DNA of 64,000 bases, from positions 1 to 64,000 of the forward strand of contig NZ_JBHSGR010000003.1 of NCBI RefSeq assembly GCF_042654585.1. The letters are read 5' to 3'. The notes beneath the pieces were generated by a model. The model was given only the letters and a program-made list of their open reading frames with translations. It did no database searches and was not told the origin of the DNA. The stretch comes from Geodermatophilus arenarius. Lineage in GTDB: Bacteria > Actinomycetota > Actinomycetes > Mycobacteriales > Geodermatophilaceae. This document shows, in pieces, positions 17,845 through 25,795 of this stretch (positions are counted from its first letter, which is position 1; the number at the start of each line of letters is the position of its first letter). The position numbers were made by a program, and so were the translations under genes.

Positions 17845-18441
17845 ATGAGCCGTACCGCCCGCGTGGAGCGCGCCACCAGCGAGACCAAGCTGGTCGTCGA
17901 GCTGGACCTCGACGGCACCGGAAAGAGCTCGATCAGCACCGGCGTCGGCTTCTACGACCACATGCTCACCGCGCTGTCCCGGCACAGCGGCATCGACCTC
18001 ACCGTGCAGGCCGACGGCGACCTGCACATCGACGCCCACCACACGGTGGAGGACGTCGCCATCGCGCTCGGCCGGGCGTTCGGCGAGGCGCTCGGGGACA
18101 AGAAGGGCATCACCCGCTACGGCGACGCCACGATCCCCATGGACGAGGTGCTCGTGCAGGCGGCGGTCGACCTGTCCGGCCGGCCGTACTTCGTGCACGC
18201 CGAGCCCGAGACCATGACGCCGATGATCGGGCCGGACTACCCGACGTCGCTGACCAAGCACGTCCTCGAGTCCTTCGCCTTCAACGCGCGGATCACCCTG
18301 CACGTGCGGGTGCTCTACGCCGGCCGCGACGCCCACCACATCGTCGAGGGCCAGTTCAAGGCGCTCGCCCGGGCCCTGCGCGCCGCCGTCGCGATCGACC
18401 CGCAAGTCGCCGACGTCCCCTCCACCAAGGGCGCGCTGTAA
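17845..18441 (+). CDS. hisB: Imidazoleglycerol-phosphate dehydratase
   Basis: Manganese enzyme for the sixth step of histidine synthesis; 198 residues, the stand-alone dehydratase without a phosphatase half. Both His-rich metal motifs are seen: DAHHTVEDVA (about 70) and DAHHIVEGQFKALARAL (about 164), with GVGFYDHML near 32. ATG start 5 bp after hisC, preceded by GGGAGA. No histidinol-phosphatase gene is visible in this window. Confidence 0.96.
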   Translation: MSRTARVERATSETKLVVELDLDGTGKSSISTGVGFYDHMLTALSRHSGIDLTVQADGDLHIDAHHTVEDVAIALGRAFGEALGDKKGITRYGDATIPMDEVLVQAAVDLSGRPYFVHAEPETMTPMIGPDYPTSLTKHVLESFAFNARITLHVRVLYAGRDAHHIVEGQFKALARALRAAVAIDPQVADVPSTKGAL

Positions 18442-18444
18442 CGG

Positions 18445-18621
18445 ATGGAGTTCGGCGTCGTCCTCGTCGTCCTCGGCGGGTTCCTGCTGGGCGGGGCGTG
18501 GAGCATGTGGAAGGCGGACCACGACACGAGGGGCCGCACGGGCCCGCAGGTCCTGATCGCGGTCGTCCTGCTGGTGGCGGCGCTGCTGGCCACCGCGTCG
18601 GGGATCCTGAGGCTCGTCTGA
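18445..18621 (+). CDS. Small two-helix membrane protein of the his operon (58 aa)
   Basis: Short gene starting with ATG 3 bp after the hisB stop and ending TGA at 18619-18621. It encodes 58 residues: an N-terminal helix (about 3-20, starting MEFGVVLVVLGGFLLGG), a short charged loop (WKADHDTRGRTG), and a second helix (about 36-54). The position and in-operon spacing argue that it is real. A small membrane protein at this place also occurs in other actinobacteria as far as I recall, but its role is unknown. An overlapping ribosome site would lie inside the end of hisB. A hairpin follows at 18644. Confidence 0.75.
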   Translation: MEFGVVLVVLGGFLLGGAWSMWKADHDTRGRTGPQVLIAVVLLVAALLATASGILRLV

Positions 18622-18643
18622 GCGACCGGGACCGCCTCCCCGG

Positions 18644-18663
18644 GCCGGTCCTCGCCGACCGGC
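18644..18663 (+). terminator. Hairpin after the hisDCB run
   Basis: GCCGGTC and GACCGGC arms (7 bp, perfect) with a 6-nt loop, 22 bp after the small membrane gene. No T-tract, as is usual in such genomes. Confidence 0.4.
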
Positions 18664-18735
18664 GGTGGCCGCGGTGCTCGAGCGGGCGCCCCGGGACCGG
18701 GCGGGAATCCCGGCGGGGACCGCGGCGCTGCCACG

Positions 18736-18741
18736 TACCGT
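18736..18741 (+). promoter_or_regulatory. -10 box TACCGT, leaderless promoter of hisH
   Basis: TACCGT ends 7 nt before the GTG at 18749. This favours that start over an in-frame GTG at 18740, which lies inside the box. Confidence 0.6.
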
Positions 18742-18748
18742 GGCAGAC

Positions 18749-19384
18749 GTGAAGAAGGTGGTCGTCCTCGACTACGGGTCCGGCAACCTGCGCTCGGCCG
18801 AGCGGGCGCTGGCCCGCGTCGGCGCCGACGTGACCGTGACCGCCGACCGCGACGCCGCCCTCGAGGCCGACGGGCTCGTCGTGCCGGGAGTGGGCGCGTT
18901 CGCCCACTGCATGCGGGAGCTGCGCGCCGTCGACGGGCCGCGCACCATCGGCCGGCGGCTGGCCGGCGGCCGGCCGGTGCTGGGCATCTGCGTCGGTATG
19001 CAGGTCCTGTTCGAGCGCGGGGTCGAGCACGGCCACGACGCCGAGGGGTGCGGTGAGTGGCCCGGCACGGTCGAGCAGCTGGAGGCGCCCGTCCTGCCGC
19101 ACATGGGCTGGAACCGGGTTGAGGTGCCCGAGGGCAGCGTGCTGTTCGACGGCCTGGCCGACGAGCGGTTCTACTTCGTGCACTCCTACGGCGTCCGCGA
19201 GTTCACCCTCGGCCAGGACGGCCCGCCGTCGCGGCTGGCGCCGCCGAAGGTGACCTGGGCCGAGCACGGCGACCGGTTCGTCGCCGGCGTGGAGAACGCC
19301 GCGCTGTCGGCGACGCAGTTCCACCCGGAGAAGAGCGGCGACGCCGGCGCCCAGCTGCTCACCAACTGGCTGGCCACGCTCTGA
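18749..19384 (+). CDS. hisH: Imidazole glycerol phosphate synthase, glutaminase subunit
   Basis: Class I glutamine amidotransferase that feeds ammonia to HisF; 211 residues. The nucleophile cysteine is in LGICVGMQVLFERG (about 78-91), and the His/Glu of the triad in ATQFHPEKSG near the end. The N-terminus VVVLDYGSGNLRS is standard. The start GTG at 18749 is chosen from the leaderless -10 box. Unlike in most actinobacteria, priA does not follow: six unrelated genes intervene. Convergent with the molybdopterin gene, 4 bp apart. Confidence 0.95.
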   Translation: MKKVVVLDYGSGNLRSAERALARVGADVTVTADRDAALEADGLVVPGVGAFAHCMRELRAVDGPRTIGRRLAGGRPVLGICVGMQVLFERGVEHGHDAEGCGEWPGTVEQLEAPVLPHMGWNRVEVPEGSVLFDGLADERFYFVHSYGVREFTLGQDGPPSRLAPPKVTWAEHGDRFVAGVENAALSATQFHPEKSGDAGAQLLTNWLATL

Positions 19385-19388
19385 CGCG

Positions 19389-20429
19389 TCACGTCAGGGG
19401 GAAGGGCGGCTGCAGCCACCACGGCGCGTCGACCACCTCCACCCGGCGGACCCACTTCACCCACCAGTAGCCGCGCCGGCCCGGCGCGACCAGCCGCACC
19501 GGCGCCCCGTGCCCGGCCGACAGCGGCCGGCCCGCGCAGTGCGTGGCCAGCAGCAGCGCGCCCGCGTCGGCCAGCGGCAGCCGCCGCCGGTAGCCGGTCA
19601 CGCTCACGACGTCGACGCTGCCGTCCTCCGGCAGCCCGGCGCCGGCCAGCAGCCGGTCCAGCCGCACGCCGCGCCACTCCTGCGTCGCGTACCAGCCGCC
19701 GGTGCAGTCGAGGACGGCGGTGACCGTGTCGCCGCGGTCGAGGTCGGCGGCGCGCAGCCGGGTCGTGCGGCCGCCCGCGACCAGCTCGACGGTCCCGCCG
19801 GCGTCGTCCGGGACGGCGTCGGTGAACCACTGCGTCACCGGCATGGCCGCGGGGTCGCCGCTGCCGCGCTCGTGCGAGCCGGTGCCGCGCCGGCGCGCGC
19901 CCGGTGCCCCGGTGAGCCGCAGGCCGCCCTCGACCGCGCCCCACAGCGCGGCCGCGGCGACGGCCAGGTCGCCGGCCCGCAGCAGCCCGCGGCGGGAGGC
20001 GTCGCCGCGCCGCGGCCGCTGCCGGCTGCCCACGGCGTGCACCGCCAGCAGCACCGCGGTGCCGACCGCCGTCGCGACGTGCACCTGCAGCAGCGCCACG
20101 CCGCCCACGGCCAGTCCGGGCCCCGCGACGGTGTGCAGGAGGCCGGTCACGACGGTCAGCCCGACGAGGACCGCGAGGCCCCACGCCGCCGTCGGGTCGC
20201 GCCGGCCACGGGTGCGCGCCCGCGACCTGCGGACGACGACGGCCTTCCACGGCACGAGCAGCAGCAGGCCGAGCCCCGCCGCCCCGTGCGCGGCGGCCAC
20301 CAGCCGCGAGGGCAGCGGCGTCCCGACGCCGAACGCGAGCACCCCGGTGCCGCCGGCCACGAGCAGGAGCACGAGCAGCCCGAGGTTCGTCCGGCGCCCG
20401 GCACGAGCGGGGAGCGCACCGCGCAGCAT
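19389..20429 (-). CDS. Membrane-anchored molybdopterin oxidoreductase (sulfite oxidase fold)
   Basis: Protein of 346 residues. The first 170 hold about four membrane helices, two of which carry histidines facing one side, as in cytochrome b-type anchors. The C-terminal half is an oxidoreductase molybdopterin-binding domain like sulfite oxidase/YedY, with the molybdenum-ligand Cys in VLDCTGGWYATQEW and HGAPVRLVAPGRRGYWWVKW. It ends in a short WLQPPF tail. The substrate is unknown. ATG start at 20427-20429 with GGAGG upstream; divergent from the M28 peptidase gene, their -10 boxes overlapping around a CCTAGG. Confidence 0.85.
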   Translation of the reverse strand: MLRGALPARAGRRTNLGLLVLLLVAGGTGVLAFGVGTPLPSRLVAAAHGAAGLGLLLLVPWKAVVVRRSRARTRGRRDPTAAWGLAVLVGLTVVTGLLHTVAGPGLAVGGVALLQVHVATAVGTAVLLAVHAVGSRQRPRRGDASRRGLLRAGDLAVAAAALWGAVEGGLRLTGAPGARRRGTGSHERGSGDPAAMPVTQWFTDAVPDDAGGTVELVAGGRTTRLRAADLDRGDTVTAVLDCTGGWYATQEWRGVRLDRLLAGAGLPEDGSVDVVSVTGYRRRLPLADAGALLLATHCAGRPLSAGHGAPVRLVAPGRRGYWWVKWVRRVEVVDAPWWLQPPFPLT

Positions 20430-20454
20430 CCCCGGAGTGTCCTCCGCGCGCGCC

Positions 20455-20460
20455 TAGGGT
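20455..20460 (+). promoter_or_regulatory. -10 box TAGGGT for the M28 peptidase gene
   Basis: TAGGGT lies 35 nt before the TTG start, giving a short leader with GAGGAGGA. The CCTAGG around it also forms TAGGCG on the other strand toward the molybdopterin gene. Confidence 0.4.
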
Positions 20461-20495
20461 GACCCGGTCCGGCACCCGGTCGAGGAGGACCCCGC

Positions 20496-22811
20496 TTGCC
20501 CGCGTCGCGCACGCCCGCCCCGGCACCCGAGCGCCGCGGGGGGCTGGCCGGCCCGCTCGTCACCCTGGCGCTGCTGGCCGGGCTGACCGTCTGGAGCGTG
20601 CTGGCGCTCCGGCCGCCGGCCCCCGCGCCCGCCGACGCCCCGGCGGCGTCGTTCAGCGCCGGCCGGGCCTTCGCGCACGTGCAGGAGATCGCCGCGCAGG
20701 TGCACGTCACCGGCAGCCCGGCGCACGAGCGCGTCGTCGACGGGCTGGTCGCCACGCTCACCGACCTCGGCCTGGACACCCGCGTGCAGAACGCCGTCGG
20801 CACCCGGCAGGCCGGCCCCGGGGCGGCGGAGATGGCGCGGGTGCGCAACGTCGTCGCGGTCCTGCCCGGCACCGACAGCACCGGCCGGCTGTTCCTCGTC
20901 GCGCACTCGGACTCGGTGGAGACCGGCCCCGGAGCCAGTGACGACGCCGCCGGCGTGGCCGCGATCCTCGAGACGGTGCGCGCGCTCGGCGAGGGCGAGC
21001 CGCTGCGCAACGACGTCGTCGTGGTCATCACCGACGCCGAGGAGGCGTGCCTGTGCGGCGCCGAGGCGTTCGCCGACAGCCACCCGCTGGCGAGCGAGGG
21101 CGGGGTGGTGCTCAACCTCGAGGCCCGCGGCACCACCGGCCCGCCGATCACGTTCGAGACGTCGCCGGGCAACGCCGGGCTGGCCGCGCGGTACGCCGCC
21201 GCGGTGCCGCACCCGGTGGCCAGCAGCTTCGCCGTCGAGGTGTACCGGACGCTGCCCAACGACACCGACTTCAGCGTGCTGCTCGGCGACGGCGACTTCA
21301 CCGGCCTGAACACCGCCTTCATCGACGGCAACGCGGGCTACCACACCCCGCAGGACACCCCCGAACGGCTGGACCGGCGGACGCTGCAGGCTCTGGGCGA
21401 CAACACCCTCGCCCTCACCCGGGAGCTCGGCGACGCCGCCCTGACCGGCCTCGCCCGCCCCGGCGACGGCGACGCCACCTACTTCCCGCTGCCTACCGGG
21501 CTCGCGCGGTACCCGGGCGCGCTGGTGTGGCCGCTGGCGGGGGCGGCGGTGCTCGGCGTCGTCGTCCTGGCGCTGGTGGACCGCCGGCGCGGCTCCTCCG
21601 TGCCGCGGACGCTGCTCGGGACGGCGGCGGCGCTGCTGCCGCTCGTGCTGGCGCCGCTGGCGGTGACCGGGCTGTGGCGGCTGCTGGTGCTCATCCGGCC
21701 CGGCTACGCCTCGATGACCGACCCGTGGCAGCCGGGCTGGTTCCGGCTGGCGGCGGTCGCGCTCGTCGCGGTGGTGGTGCTCGCCTGGTACGCGCTGCTG
21801 CGCCGCCGCCTGGGCGCCGCGGCACTGCGCACCGGGGCGCTGACCCTGCTCGCCGTCCTCGCGGGAGTCCTCGCGGCGCTGGCGCCCGGCGGGTCGTACC
21901 TGGCCGCGCTGCCGGCACTGGCCGGCGCGCTCACCGGGCTGCTGCCTCGGCGCGCGCAGCCCGCCGGCGCGCTGGTCGCCGGGGCGGTCGCGGTCGTCGT
22001 CCTCGCGCCGACCGTGGCGCTGTTCCTCCCGGCGCTCGGCCTGGCCGGCGGGGCCGCGCCGGCGGCGGTCGCGACGGTGCTCGCCCTGGCCCTGCTGCCG
22101 GTGGTGGAGGGGCTGTTCCCGGCCGGCCGCGCGCGGCTCCGGACGCCGGCCGTGCCCGGGGTCGCCGTCGTCCTGACCGTGCTGCTCACCGCCGTCGGGC
22201 TGGCCGTGGACCGCTTCGACCCGCAGCACCCGGTGCCCAGCCGGCTGGTCTACGCCCTGGAGGCCGACACCGGCGAGGCGTGGTGGGCCAGCACCGAGGA
22301 CGACCCGGGGGAGTACACGGCGCGCTACGTCGGCACCCCGCGGACGCTGCCGCACGACTACCCGTACCTCGCCGGGGAGGCGGTGGCGGCCGGGCCGGCG
22401 GAGGTCGCGGGCCTGCCGACGTCGCGGGTCGAGGTCGTCGACGACCGCTCCTCCGGCGGGCAACGGACGGTCACCGTGCGGGTCACGCCGCAGCGCGAGG
22501 TCCGGCTGGTGGTGCTGGACCTGACCGCCGACGGCGGCACGGTCACCGCCGCCCGCGTGGAGGCGCGCGACGTCCCGGCGCAGGCGCTGGGGGAGGACCG
22601 GCTGTGGGTCACCTTCCACGCGCCGCCCGCGCAGGGCGTGGAGGCGACGTTCACCGTGGACGGCGACGGGCCGCTGCGGCTGCGGGTGGTCGACGGCAGC
22701 GACGGGCTGGACGACCTGCCCGGCTTCGAGCCCCGCCCGCCGGGCGTGGACGCGGCCGGCACGCACAGCTCCGACCTCGTGGTCGTGGGGGCGACGACGG
22801 ACCTCGGCTGA
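20496..22811 (+). CDS. M28-family zinc peptidase with C-terminal membrane domain
   Basis: Protein of 771 residues. A signal-anchor helix (about 20-37) leads into an M28 aminopeptidase domain with the expected zinc ligands: His in LVAHSDSVE, Asp in GASDDAAG, the Glu pair in TDAEEACLCGAEAF, Glu in LNLEARG and His in NAGYHTPQD. Residues about 335-570 hold seven to eight helices, and a soluble all-beta-like tail follows. The peptidase-membrane-tail layout recalls eukaryotic ERMP1/Fxna proteins. The TTG start is set by GAGGAGGA 6 nt upstream. The peptidase domain should face outside. Convergent with the WYL regulator. Confidence 0.88.
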   Translation: MPASRTPAPAPERRGGLAGPLVTLALLAGLTVWSVLALRPPAPAPADAPAASFSAGRAFAHVQEIAAQVHVTGSPAHERVVDGLVATLTDLGLDTRVQNAVGTRQAGPGAAEMARVRNVVAVLPGTDSTGRLFLVAHSDSVETGPGASDDAAGVAAILETVRALGEGEPLRNDVVVVITDAEEACLCGAEAFADSHPLASEGGVVLNLEARGTTGPPITFETSPGNAGLAARYAAAVPHPVASSFAVEVYRTLPNDTDFSVLLGDGDFTGLNTAFIDGNAGYHTPQDTPERLDRRTLQALGDNTLALTRELGDAALTGLARPGDGDATYFPLPTGLARYPGALVWPLAGAAVLGVVVLALVDRRRGSSVPRTLLGTAAALLPLVLAPLAVTGLWRLLVLIRPGYASMTDPWQPGWFRLAAVALVAVVVLAWYALLRRRLGAAALRTGALTLLAVLAGVLAALAPGGSYLAALPALAGALTGLLPRRAQPAGALVAGAVAVVVLAPTVALFLPALGLAGGAAPAAVATVLALALLPVVEGLFPAGRARLRTPAVPGVAVVLTVLLTAVGLAVDRFDPQHPVPSRLVYALEADTGEAWWASTEDDPGEYTARYVGTPRTLPHDYPYLAGEAVAAGPAEVAGLPTSRVEVVDDRSSGGQRTVTVRVTPQREVRLVVLDLTADGGTVTAARVEARDVPAQALGEDRLWVTFHAPPAQGVEATFTVDGDGPLRLRVVDGSDGLDDLPGFEPRPPGVDAAGTHSSDLVVVGATTDLG

Positions 22812-22824
22812 CCCGCCGCCGCAC

Positions 22825-22871
22825 GCCGACCTGTGGCCGTCCCGGCGCGGTCGGGGCAGCCGCAGGTCGGC
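22825..22871. terminator. Bidirectional terminator between the M28 peptidase and WYL genes
   Basis: A 13-bp stem (GCCGACCTGTGGC with GCCGCAGGTCGGC, one G.U wobble) encloses a 21-nt loop exactly between two convergent genes. Confidence 0.7.
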
Positions 22872-22880
22872 ACCGGGCGC

Positions 22881-23825
22881 TCAACCGCCGTGGCGGGCCA
22901 GCAGCTCCGCGCCGATCGCGGCCAGCTCCGCGCGCACCGCGGCGGGCTCGACCACCTCCACCGCGGCGCCGAACCCGGCCAGCTGCTCGGCGACCGCGCG
23001 CACCGTGTGGGCCGCGACCCGCAGCCGCACGCGCCCGTCGCCGTCCGGGCCGCCCTCGACGGCGCAGTGCCGGCTGAACCGGTCGCGCAGCACCGGCACC
23101 AGCCGCGCGGGCACCACCACCGTCGCGGCCTCCGGCGACCGGCGCCGCTCCACCTCGCCGACCACCTCGTCCCACGCGCCGGGCAGGTCGAGCCCGGCGG
23201 GCCGCTCGAAGCCCTCCCCGGTCACCGCCGGCGCCCCCATGCGGTCGACGCGGAAGGTGCGCCGGCCGGCGGCGGTGCCGGCCACCAGGTACCAGGTGCC
23301 GTCCTTGTCCACGAGCCCCCACGGCTCGGCCCGCCGCCGCCCGGGCGCGCCGCCGCGCCCGGCGTAGTCGAACTCCACCACCCGCCGGGCGACGACGGCG
23401 TCGAGCAGCAGCGCCACCTCCGGCCGGTCCCGGGCCTGCTCGCCCCAGCCGGACGGGTCGACGACGACCGCCTCCGCGGCGGCCGCGGCCTCGGCGCGGA
23501 AGGTCCCCGGCAGCGCCCGCAGCAGCTTGCGCAGCGCGCCCCGGGCGTCCGGCCCGGCCGCGGTGGCGGGGCCGAGCAGCAGGAACAGCGCCCGCGCCTC
23601 GGGCCCGGTCAGGCCGGTCAGGTCGGTGCGCGCCCCGCCGACCAGCTGCCACCCGCCGCCCCGCCCGGCCTGCGGGTACACCGGCACGCCCGCGGCCGAC
23701 AGCGCCTCCAGGTCGCGCCGGGCGGTCGCGACCGACACCTCCAGCTCGGCGGCGGCCTGCGCGGCGGTGACCCGGCCGCGGGCCTGGAGCAGCAGGAGGA
23801 GGGCCACCAGCCGGTCGGCGCGCAC
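22881..23825 (-). CDS. WYL-domain transcriptional regulator
   Basis: DNA-binding regulator of 314 residues: an N-terminal HTH of the DeoR/HTH_11 type (ADRLVALLLLLQARGRVTAA, then VSVATARRDLEALSAAGVPVY) and a WYL sensor domain with DGTWYLVAG near residue 180, plus a C-terminal WCX-like part. WYL domains are thought to bind small or nucleic-acid ligands. The start is the GTG at 23823-23825. Divergent from the VOC gene, with a perfect 9-bp inverted repeat in the gap that is its likely operator, so it probably controls itself and the VOC gene. Confidence 0.9.
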   Translation of the reverse strand: MRADRLVALLLLLQARGRVTAAQAAAELEVSVATARRDLEALSAAGVPVYPQAGRGGGWQLVGGARTDLTGLTGPEARALFLLLGPATAAGPDARGALRKLLRALPGTFRAEAAAAAEAVVVDPSGWGEQARDRPEVALLLDAVVARRVVEFDYAGRGGAPGRRRAEPWGLVDKDGTWYLVAGTAAGRRTFRVDRMGAPAVTGEGFERPAGLDLPGAWDEVVGEVERRRSPEAATVVVPARLVPVLRDRFSRHCAVEGGPDGDGRVRLRVAAHTVRAVAEQLAGFGAAVEVVEPAAVRAELAAIGAELLARHGG

Positions 23826-23845
23826 GCCGCCGAGGATGCCGCGGA

Positions 23846-23868
23846 AAGTGCTCAGGAGGTGAGCACTT
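23846..23868. promoter_or_regulatory. Palindromic operator between the WYL regulator and VOC gene
   Basis: Perfect 9-bp inverted repeat AAGTGCTCA-N5-TGAGCACTT, centred 32 bp from the regulator start and 75 bp from the VOC start. Size and symmetry suit a homodimeric HTH regulator, presumably the adjacent WYL protein. Confidence 0.65.
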
Positions 23869-23931
23869 CTCCGCGGAGCATGGGATCCAGCGGGACGCAG
23901 CAGGCGGACCGCCCGACGGAGGGACCCTCCC

Positions 23932-24333
23932 GTGCTCCGAGGACTGGCCACCGTGACCCTGCTCGCCGACGACGTCCCCGCCGCCGTCCGCTGGTACGCC
24001 GGCGTGCTCGGCACCGGGCCCTACTTCACCCGGCCGGTCGAGGGGCCGCCGGCCTACGTCGAGTTCCGCATCGGCGACGACGAGGACGAGCTCGGGATCA
24101 TGGACGCCCGCTACGCCACCTGGGCCGCCGGGCAGCCGGCCGGCGTCGTCGTCCACTGGCACGTCGACGACCTGCCCGCCGCGCTGCGGCGCCTCGAGGA
24201 CGCCGGCGCCACCGTCGTCTCCCCGCCCACCGTCCGCGGCGAGGGCTGGTCCACCGCGGTGGTCGCCGACCCGTTCGGCAACCTGCTCGGCCTCATCACC
24301 AGCCCGCACTGGGCCGCCGCGCACGGCGGCTGA
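23932..24333 (+). CDS. VOC (glyoxalase/bleomycin-resistance fold) protein
   Basis: Small protein of 133 residues with one pair of beta-alpha-beta-beta-beta modules. It opens LATVTLLADDVPAAVRWYAGVLG and ends VVADPFGNLLGLI, both typical of VOC enzymes. Candidate metal ligands are the His in VVHWHVDD and the Glu in VEFRIGDDE. The reaction is unknown. The GTG start is preceded by GGAGGG, which itself sits in a short self-complementary stretch (GGAGG-N3-CCTCC) that could hide the ribosome site. Divergently paired with the WYL regulator and convergent with the SDR gene 6 bp away. Confidence 0.85.
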   Translation: MLRGLATVTLLADDVPAAVRWYAGVLGTGPYFTRPVEGPPAYVEFRIGDDEDELGIMDARYATWAAGQPAGVVVHWHVDDLPAALRRLEDAGATVVSPPTVRGEGWSTAVVADPFGNLLGLITSPHWAAAHGG

Positions 24334-24339
24334 CCGGGC

Positions 24340-25098
24340 TCAGCTGCGCAGGTAGGACGCGCCGTTGACGTCGACGATCGTCCCGGTGCTGAACCGCGCC
24401 TCCGGCGACGCCAGCCACAGCACCGCCGAGGCCACCTCCTCCGGGCGCGCGACCCGGCCGAACGGCGACTGCGCGCGGACGGCGTCGCCACCGGGGCCGT
24501 CGAGCACCTCGCGCGCCATCTCGGTCTGCACGAAGCCCGGCGCCACCGCGGTGACCGAGATGCCCAGCGGCGCGAGCGCCAGCGCCATCGACTGCGCGAA
24601 CGCGTTCATCCCGGCCTTCGAGGCGCCGTAGGCCGGGTTCTGCGGCTCGCCGCGGAAGGCGCCGCGGCTGGACACGTTGACCACCGCGCCGCCGCCGGCG
24701 GCCCGCAGGTGCGGCACGGCGCGGAAGGTCGCGTGCGCGGCGCCGAGCAGGTTGACCGCGAGCGTCCGCTCCCACACCTCCTGCCAGTGCTCGAACGACG
24801 ACTCCAGCGGCGGGGAGGCGACGAAGACGCCGGCGTTGTTGACCAGCACGTCCAGCCCGCCCAGCGCTTCGGCGGCGGCGTCGACCATCGCGCCCACGGC
24901 CTCGGCGTCGGTCATGTCGGCCTGCACCAGCGCGTGGCCGGACCCGGGCAGCTCGGCGAGCACGGCCTCGGCGCGCTCCTTCGACGTGCCCCAGTGGACG
25001 GCCACCCGGTCCCCGCGCCCGGCGAAGGCGCGGGCGATCGCGCGGCCGATGCCGCGGGAGCCACCGGTGACGAGGACGGCGCGCGAGGAGGAGGTCAC
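24340..25098 (-). CDS. Short-chain dehydrogenase/reductase
   Basis: NAD(P)-dependent oxidoreductase of 252 residues. Visible: cofactor motif VTGGSRGIGRAIA (TGxxxGxG), NNAG near 87, catalytic Ser in NVSSRG, the YGASK catalytic pair, and the C-terminal VNGASYLRS typical of FabG-like SDRs. The HWGTS turn hints at NADPH preference, as inference. Start chosen as the GTG at 25096-25098, since an earlier in-frame GTG at 25125 has no better signal. It follows the nitroreductase by 39 bp on the same strand, so the two are likely co-transcribed. Confidence 0.9.
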   Translation of the reverse strand: MTSSSRAVLVTGGSRGIGRAIARAFAGRGDRVAVHWGTSKERAEAVLAELPGSGHALVQADMTDAEAVGAMVDAAAEALGGLDVLVNNAGVFVASPPLESSFEHWQEVWERTLAVNLLGAAHATFRAVPHLRAAGGGAVVNVSSRGAFRGEPQNPAYGASKAGMNAFAQSMALALAPLGISVTAVAPGFVQTEMAREVLDGPGGDAVRAQSPFGRVARPEEVASAVLWLASPEARFSTGTIVDVNGASYLRS

Positions 25099-25137
25099 GA
25101 GCGGGCAGTCAACCAGCCCGGCCACCGGCGGCCCGCG

Positions 25138-25737
25138 TCACCACCGGCCCCGGTGGACGACCTCGTCCACGCCCCGCCGGCCGCGCCGCAGCGACGGCGA
25201 GCGCCGGTCGTCCCCGCCCGGGTAGCCGACCGACACGACGCCGACCGGCCGGTGGGTGCCGGGGATCCCGAACGCCTCCCGGACGGCGTCCACCCGCTCG
25301 GCCGGGACGCCGAACAGGCAGGCGCCGAGCCCCTCGTCGACGGCGGTCAGCAGCATCATCAGCGCCGCCATCCCGGCGTCGACGTCCCACCAGGGCACCG
25401 GCCAGCGGGTCTCGTCGCGATCGGTCCAGCCCTTGTCCGGCTCGGCGTAGCGGTCGAGGTAGGCGGCCTTCGACGACAGCGGGACCACCAGCAGCGGCGC
25501 CCGCCGCATCCGGGTCAGCCACGCGTCGGGCGCGCCCTCCCCGGCGGTCACCGACCAGAACAGGTCGCGGTCGGCGGCCGACTCGAGCACCAGGAACGCC
25601 CAGCCCTGGGTGAACCCGGCCGAGGGCGCCCGGATCGCGTGCTCCAGCAGCCGCTCGCGCACCTCCGGCGGCACCGGCCGGTCGGGGTCGTAGTCGCGCA
25701 CCATGCGGCGCCTGCGGACGACGTCGGCGAACTCCAC
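25138..25737 (-). CDS. Nitroreductase-family flavoprotein
   Basis: FMN-dependent oxidoreductase of 199 residues. The family opening VVRRRRMVRDYDPDRPVP holds the FMN-phosphate Arg residues, APSAGFTQGWAFLVLE is the second FMN loop, and DEGLGACLFGVP plus PVGVVSVGYPG complete the fold. The natural substrate is not deducible. The GTG start has CAGGCT 7 nt upstream on its strand, a -10-like box at leaderless spacing. Divergent from priA across 58 bp, so the two promoters are back to back. Confidence 0.88.
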   Translation of the reverse strand: MEFADVVRRRRMVRDYDPDRPVPPEVRERLLEHAIRAPSAGFTQGWAFLVLESAADRDLFWSVTAGEGAPDAWLTRMRRAPLLVVPLSSKAAYLDRYAEPDKGWTDRDETRWPVPWWDVDAGMAALMMLLTAVDEGLGACLFGVPAERVDAVREAFGIPGTHRPVGVVSVGYPGGDDRRSPSLRRGRRGVDEVVHRGRW

Positions 25738-25783
25738 CCCCGCAGCCTGCCTCGGGTGGGTCAGGCCACAGCGGGCCGGTCCC

Positions 25784-25789
25784 TAGGCT
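25784..25789 (+). promoter_or_regulatory. -10 box TAGGCT, leaderless promoter of priA
   Basis: TAGGCT ends 6 nt before the priA GTG at 25796. Confidence 0.6.
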
Positions 25790-25795
25790 GGGAGC

